DNA of 9,418 nucleotides from Anaerolineales bacterium. Its GTDB lineage: Bacteria > Chloroflexota > Anaerolineae > Anaerolineales > UBA11858. The notes beneath the pieces were generated by a model. It did not search any database. It was not told the DNA's origin and saw only the letters and a program-made list of their open reading frames with translations. Where the stretch lies: the NCBI GenBank assembly GCA_015485245.1, contig WFTY01000387.1, forward strand, positions 1 to 9,418. Reading direction: 5' to 3'. The position numbers were made by a program, and so were the translations under genes. Shown here one piece after another: positions 6,112 to 9,418 of the stretch (within the stretch, counting starts at the first letter, position 1; each line of letters starts with the position of its first letter).

Positions 6112-6584
6112 AACAAAAACTCGCCAACATGGGGATTGTGACCACCACCTTGGAACAGGCGGTCAACTGGGGGCGCACCCGCGCTATGTGGCCGCTGCTC
6201 TCCGGCCTGGCCTGCTGCGCCATCGAGATGATGGCATCCCAGGCTTCGCACTACGATATGAGCCGCTTCGGCATGGAGCTGATGCGCCCCAGCCCGCGTC
6301 AATCTGACCTCTTGATCGTCGCCGGGCGTGTCAGCCGCAAGATGGCCCCGGTGCTACGCCGGCTGTACGACCAGATGCCTGACCCCAAATGGGCCATCGC
6401 CATGGGCGATTGCGCCTCCTGCGGAGGCGTGTTCAACAACTATGCCATCGTGCAGGGGGTGGATGAGGTCATCCCCATCGACGTTTACGTAGCGGGTTGC
6501 CCGCCGCGCCCCGAGGGGTTGATCCACGCCATCCTCACCCTGCACGAAAAAATCCAAAACGAAAAATTCGCCGATTGGAAATAG
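6102..6584 (+). CDS. nuoB: NADH-quinone oxidoreductase subunit B
   Basis: Carries iron-sulfur cluster N2, the last electron donor to quinone in complex I. In the 160-residue product the cluster ligands are the adjacent C38 and C39, C104 in GDCASCGG (102-109) and C133 in AGCPPRPEGL (131-140). The segment ASHYDMSRFGMELMRPSPRQSDLL (48-71, shown here in outline by its conserved residues Y51, R55, R62 and R66) matches the family. A ribosome binding site AAGGAG (6089-6094) lies inside the end of nuoA, 7 nt before the ATG. The start overlaps nuoA by 10 nt, while a 72-nt gap separates it from nuoC. Confidence 0.97.
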   Translation: MGIEQKLANMGIVTTTLEQAVNWGRTRAMWPLLSGLACCAIEMMASQASHYDMSRFGMELMRPSPRQSDLLIVAGRVSRKMAPVLRRLYDQMPDPKWAIAMGDCASCGGVFNNYAIVQGVDEVIPIDVYVAGCPPRPEGLIHAILTLHEKIQNEKFADWK

Positions 6585-6636
6585 CCATCACAGGCAAATG
6601 GGGAGCAACGTGGGGAACGACCTCCACCCGCTCTCC

Positions 6637-6642
6637 GGGAGG
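6637..6642 (+). promoter_or_regulatory. Distant ribosome binding site of nuoC
   Basis: GGGAGG is the only strong ribosome binding site before nuoC, but it ends 14 nt ahead of the ATG (6657-6659), about twice the usual distance. GGAGG (6638-6642) can pair with CCTCC (6621-6625), which could hide it. No nearer in-frame start codon exists. Confidence 0.45.
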
Positions 6643-6656
6643 CTACAACACACGCT

Positions 6657-7169
6657 ATGAACGAAAAACTGGCTGACGTTATACAAACGCTTAAGGACGA
6701 GTTCAAAGCCGAAGAAATCGTCTTTCGCGGCGAACACACGCTGCTCATCGCCCCCGATCAGGTGGCGGATGTTTGCCGCCGCCTGCGCGACGATCTGGGC
6801 TTCAACGTGCTCTCCGGCATTACGGCGGTGGATTACTGGCCCGAAGGCGAACCACGCTTTCATGTGATCTACCTGCTCTTTGCCCTGGAAGAGAACCTGG
6901 CCCTGCAACTACGCGCCCCCGTCCCCGGCGAAAACCCCACCGTGCCCACCGTCGAGGGGATTTACCCCAACGCGAACTGGTACGAGCGCGAGGTGTGGGA
7001 TATGTTCGGCATCAAGTTCGACGGCAATTCCGATTTGCGTCGCATCCTGATGCCGTATGAATGGGAAGGTCACCCGCTGCGCAAGGACTACCCCCTGGGT
7101 TACGAAGAAGTGCAGTTCACCTTCAACGCCGAAGAAATTGACGCTAAAAAGCCCTACGCGCAAGAATAA
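6657..7169 (+). CDS. nuoC: NADH-quinone oxidoreductase subunit C
   Basis: Peripheral-arm subunit of complex I (30-kDa family) that binds NuoD and NuoB near the quinone pocket. The 170-residue product shows an N-terminal alpha/beta part (1-90) with LSGITAVDYW (52-61) and the family signature ANWYEREVWDMFGI (106-119) followed by DLRRILMPYEWEGHPLRKDY (126-145). Within the signature the common GHPDLRR reads GNSDLRR (123-129), a mild departure. It is separate from nuoD (29-nt gap), unlike the fused nuoCD of E. coli. The start fits family length even though the ribosome binding site is unusually far away. Confidence 0.96.
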   Translation: MNEKLADVIQTLKDEFKAEEIVFRGEHTLLIAPDQVADVCRRLRDDLGFNVLSGITAVDYWPEGEPRFHVIYLLFALEENLALQLRAPVPGENPTVPTVEGIYPNANWYEREVWDMFGIKFDGNSDLRRILMPYEWEGHPLRKDYPLGYEEVQFTFNAEEIDAKKPYAQE

Positions 7170-7198
7170 GCGCAGCGGCAGAAACGCAAGAGGTCCTT

Positions 7199-8437
7199 AT
7201 GGTCCAACTTCAAGAAATCACCATGGATGAACTGAAGCACCTGGTTTCCGACCGCGCCATCGCGGGCGAGACCATGGTGTTGAACATGGGGCCGCAGCAC
7301 CCCAGTACGCACGGCGTGCTGCGCCTGATGCTGGAACTCGACGGCGAGACGGTGATCAACTGCGTGCCCGATATCGGCTACCTGCACACCGGCGTCGAAA
7401 AGAACATGGAGGCCAAGCGCTATCTGCAGGCCGAAGTGATGACCGATCGCCTGGACTACCTCAACACGGTGGGCAACAACCTGGCTTACTGCCTGGCGGT
7501 GGAAAAGCTGGTTGACCTGGACGTACCCGAACGGGCGCAGGTCATCCGCGTCATCCTGGCCGAGCTGCAACGCATCGCCTCCCACCTGGTCTGGCTGGGC
7601 ACCTCGGCGCTCGATCTGGCGGCCATGTCAGTATTCCTGTACTGCTTCCGCGAGCGCGAGATGATCCTCGAGATACTCGAACTGGTCTCCGGCCAACGGA
7701 TGATGACCACCTACATCCGCCCCGGCGGGCTATGGCGCGACGTACCCGCGGGTTTCGAAGAGGCGGTGCAAAACTTCATCGACTATTTCCCGGCACGCAT
7801 CGATCAATACGAAGGGCTGCTCACCCGCAACCCGCTCTTCATCGACCGCACCAAAGGGATCGGCGTGATTTCCGCCGAGGACGCCATCGCCCACGGATTG
7901 ACCGGCCCCTCGCTGCGCGGCTCCGGCGTGCCCTACGACAACCGCAAGCTGCGCCCCTACAGCGGCTACGAAGAATACGAGTTCGACGTCCCCACCGATG
8001 ATCGCGGCGACGTGTACGCCCGCTATATCGTCCGCATCCAGGAGTTCCGCGAATCTCTGCGCATCATTCGCCAGGGGTTGGCGCGCCTGAAAGACCTGGA
8101 AGGCGCCCCAGTGCGCAGCAGCAACCGCAAATTCGTGCCGCCGCCGCGCTCAGAGATCGGCACCAGCATGGAAGCGTTAATCCACCACTTCAAACTGTGG
8201 ACGGATGGCTTCACCGCCCCCAAAGGGCATGTATATATGCCCGTCGAATCGCCGCGCGGCGAGCTGGGCGTTTACCTCGAAGGCGATGGGGGCAACCGCC
8301 CTTACCGCGTCTACTGGCGCACGCCCTCGTTTGCCCACCTACAGGCGATCCCCTTGCTCAGCAAGAATCACCTGATCGCCGACCTGGTGGCTATTATCGG
8401 CAGTGTTGATATTGTCCTGGGAGATGCAGACCGGTGA
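7199..8437 (+). CDS. nuoD: NADH-quinone oxidoreductase subunit D
   Basis: Large peripheral-arm subunit of complex I (49-kDa family) that, with NuoB, forms the quinone-reduction pocket. The 412-residue length is typical. Conserved blocks are MGPQHPSTHGVLRL (30-43), DIGYLHTGVEK (58-68), DRLDYLNT (83-90), RIASHLVWLG (125-134) and RMMTTYIRPGG (167-177). H38 and Y87 fall exactly where the quinone-binding His and Tyr lie in the well-studied Thermus enzyme. The ATG is chosen over a second ATG 24 nt downstream because GAGG (7190-7193) lies 5 nt upstream of it. The TGA stop overlaps the GTG start of nuoE. Confidence 0.97.
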   Translation: MVQLQEITMDELKHLVSDRAIAGETMVLNMGPQHPSTHGVLRLMLELDGETVINCVPDIGYLHTGVEKNMEAKRYLQAEVMTDRLDYLNTVGNNLAYCLAVEKLVDLDVPERAQVIRVILAELQRIASHLVWLGTSALDLAAMSVFLYCFREREMILEILELVSGQRMMTTYIRPGGLWRDVPAGFEEAVQNFIDYFPARIDQYEGLLTRNPLFIDRTKGIGVISAEDAIAHGLTGPSLRGSGVPYDNRKLRPYSGYEEYEFDVPTDDRGDVYARYIVRIQEFRESLRIIRQGLARLKDLEGAPVRSSNRKFVPPPRSEIGTSMEALIHHFKLWTDGFTAPKGHVYMPVESPRGELGVYLEGDGGNRPYRVYWRTPSFAHLQAIPLLSKNHLIADLVAIIGSVDIVLGDADR

Positions 8438-8940
8438 ACAAGCTAGCAGAACAATACGCCAACGAAATCGAAGCCATCCTGGCGAAATACCCGCCGGAGC
8501 ACAAACGCTCGGCGGTCATGCCGCTGCTCTATCTCGCCCAGCGCGAGGGCGGCTTTGTCTCCAAGCGCGATATTCGCGATATCGCTGAAATTTGCGAGAT
8601 CTCCACCAGCGAGGTTGCTTCGCTGATCGGGTTCTACACCCTGTACCACGATGAGCCCGCCGGGAAAATCCGCATTCAGATCTGCAACGACCTTCCCTGC
8701 GCTCTGCGCGGGGCAGATCAATTCCTCAATGAGCTTTGCGACGCTCTGGGCATCCAGCCCGGCGAGACCACGCCCGACGGCCTGATCACCGTCGAGGCGG
8801 TGATGTGCCTGGCCGCTTGCGACAAAGCCCCCATGTTCCAGACGCAAACCGGCGAGGGGATTGAATACCATGAAAACATGAGCGTGGAAAGCACGCTGCA
8901 ACTGATCGAAACCTGGCGCGAAAAGGAGGCCGCCCAATGA
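8434..8940 (+). CDS. nuoE: NADH-quinone oxidoreductase subunit E
   Basis: Thioredoxin-like [2Fe-2S] subunit (24-kDa family) of the NADH-oxidising module, holding cluster N1a next to NuoF. In the 168-residue product the cluster ligands are C84 and C89 (CNDLPC) and C125 and C129 (CLAAC), the family C-x4-C plus C-x3-C pattern. The N-terminal helical bundle contains AVMPLLYLAQREGGFV (27-42) and EVASLIGFYTLY (60-71). Translation starts at GTG, which shares four bases (GTGA) with the nuoD stop. A GGGAG site (8419-8423) lies 10 nt upstream. Its own stop overlaps the nuoF ATG (ATGA), so nuoD-E-F are probably coupled in translation. Confidence 0.96.
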   Translation: MNKLAEQYANEIEAILAKYPPEHKRSAVMPLLYLAQREGGFVSKRDIRDIAEICEISTSEVASLIGFYTLYHDEPAGKIRIQICNDLPCALRGADQFLNELCDALGIQPGETTPDGLITVEAVMCLAACDKAPMFQTQTGEGIEYHENMSVESTLQLIETWREKEAAQ

Positions 8941-9418
8941 GCGAACACATCCTGTTGCGCCATCGGGATATCCCCGATATCCACAAGCTCGAAGTCTACC
9001 AAAAGCACGGCGGTTTCGCGGCCTTCAAACAGGCCGTCACCCAGATGCAGCCCGATGAAGTCACCGAAGTGGTCAAAGCTTCAGGACTGCGCGGGCGCGG
9101 CGGTGCGGGCTTCCCCACCGGCTTGAAATGGTCGTTCATCGACAAGAAGAACTGGCCACATTATGTGGTCGCCAACGCCGATGAATCCGAACCGGGCACG
9201 TTCAAGGATCGCGAGATCATGGAGCGCAACCCCTTCCAGTTTCTGGAGGGCGTGGCCATCGCATCCTACGCGGTGGGCGCCAACGCGGCTTACATTTACT
9301 GCCGCGGCGAGTTCTGGCACCTCACCCATGAGCTGGACAAGCGCATCGCCGAGATGGAGGCCGCCGGCCTGCTGGGCGACAAGCTCTTCGGCAGCGATTA
9401 TTCCCTGCGCATCTACAC
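8937..9418 (+). CDS. nuoF: NADH-quinone oxidoreductase subunit F, N-terminal part
   Basis: NADH-binding flavoprotein subunit (51-kDa family) that takes hydride from NADH onto FMN. Only the first 160 codons are in the window and the frame stays open to the edge. The FMN-binding glycine motif GLRGRGGAGFPTGLKW (50-65) and the NADH-site motif NADESEPGTFKDRE (80-93) are intact. So is AYIYCRGEF (118-126). The ATG shares ATGA with the nuoE stop and has a strong AAGGAGG site (8923-8929) 7 nt upstream. The C-terminal region that binds cluster N3 lies outside the window, so its integrity cannot be judged. Confidence 0.96.
   Translation, partial: MSEHILLRHRDIPDIHKLEVYQKHGGFAAFKQAVTQMQPDEVTEVVKASGLRGRGGAGFPTGLKWSFIDKKNWPHYVVANADESEPGTFKDREIMERNPFQFLEGVAIASYAVGANAAYIYCRGEFWHLTHELDKRIAEMEAAGLLGDKLFGSDYSLRIY

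Overview
The window looks like a chromosomal segment from a bacterium of the phylum Chloroflexota, probably an Anaerolineae-type lineage. The strongest clue is the 16S rRNA, which carries the GCTGCCACCCGTAGGTGT signature (positions 744-761). This is the EUB338-III variant, known from Verrucomicrobia and some Chloroflexota rather than from most bacteria. A full complex I operon of general bacterial type and a membrane-anchored LysM plus lamin-tail-domain protein fit the same reading. The phylum call is an inference, because no database search was possible. GC content is fairly high, genes are tightly packed, and I saw no mobile element, CRISPR array, tRNA or pseudogene.

Left half, minus strand (read from right to left): a short LysM/lamin-tail protein gene, then the classic dnaX-ybaB-recR cluster (clamp-loader subunit, nucleoid-associated protein, recombination mediator), then the 5' three quarters of a 16S rRNA gene that leaves the window at base 1. 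The 330-base gap between recR and the 16S gene holds two near-consensus minus-strand promoters about 160 bp apart, a boxA-like antitermination element and a UUCG-capped leader hairpin. Together they form a textbook tandem-promoter rRNA control region.

Right half, plus strand: a divergent gene for a YacP-like NYN-domain nuclease, a 265-base intergenic region with a probable extended -10 promoter and two strong hairpins, then nuoA-B-C-D-E-F, with nuoF running off the right edge. Overlapping stops and starts (nuoA/nuoB, nuoD/nuoE, nuoE/nuoF) and good ribosome binding sites indicate one transcription unit. The products visible here are the proton-pumping membrane subunit NuoA, the connecting subunits NuoB, C and D (N2 cluster and quinone site), and the NADH-oxidising subunits NuoE and F.

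All protein genes belong to well-known families, and I found no convincing new multi-gene system. The observations most worth a second look are non-coding: the structured leader in front of nuoA, the tandem rRNA promoters, compensated changes in 16S helix 37 with an apparently uncompensated pair in helix 28, and the LysM/lamin-tail protein of unknown role beside dnaX.
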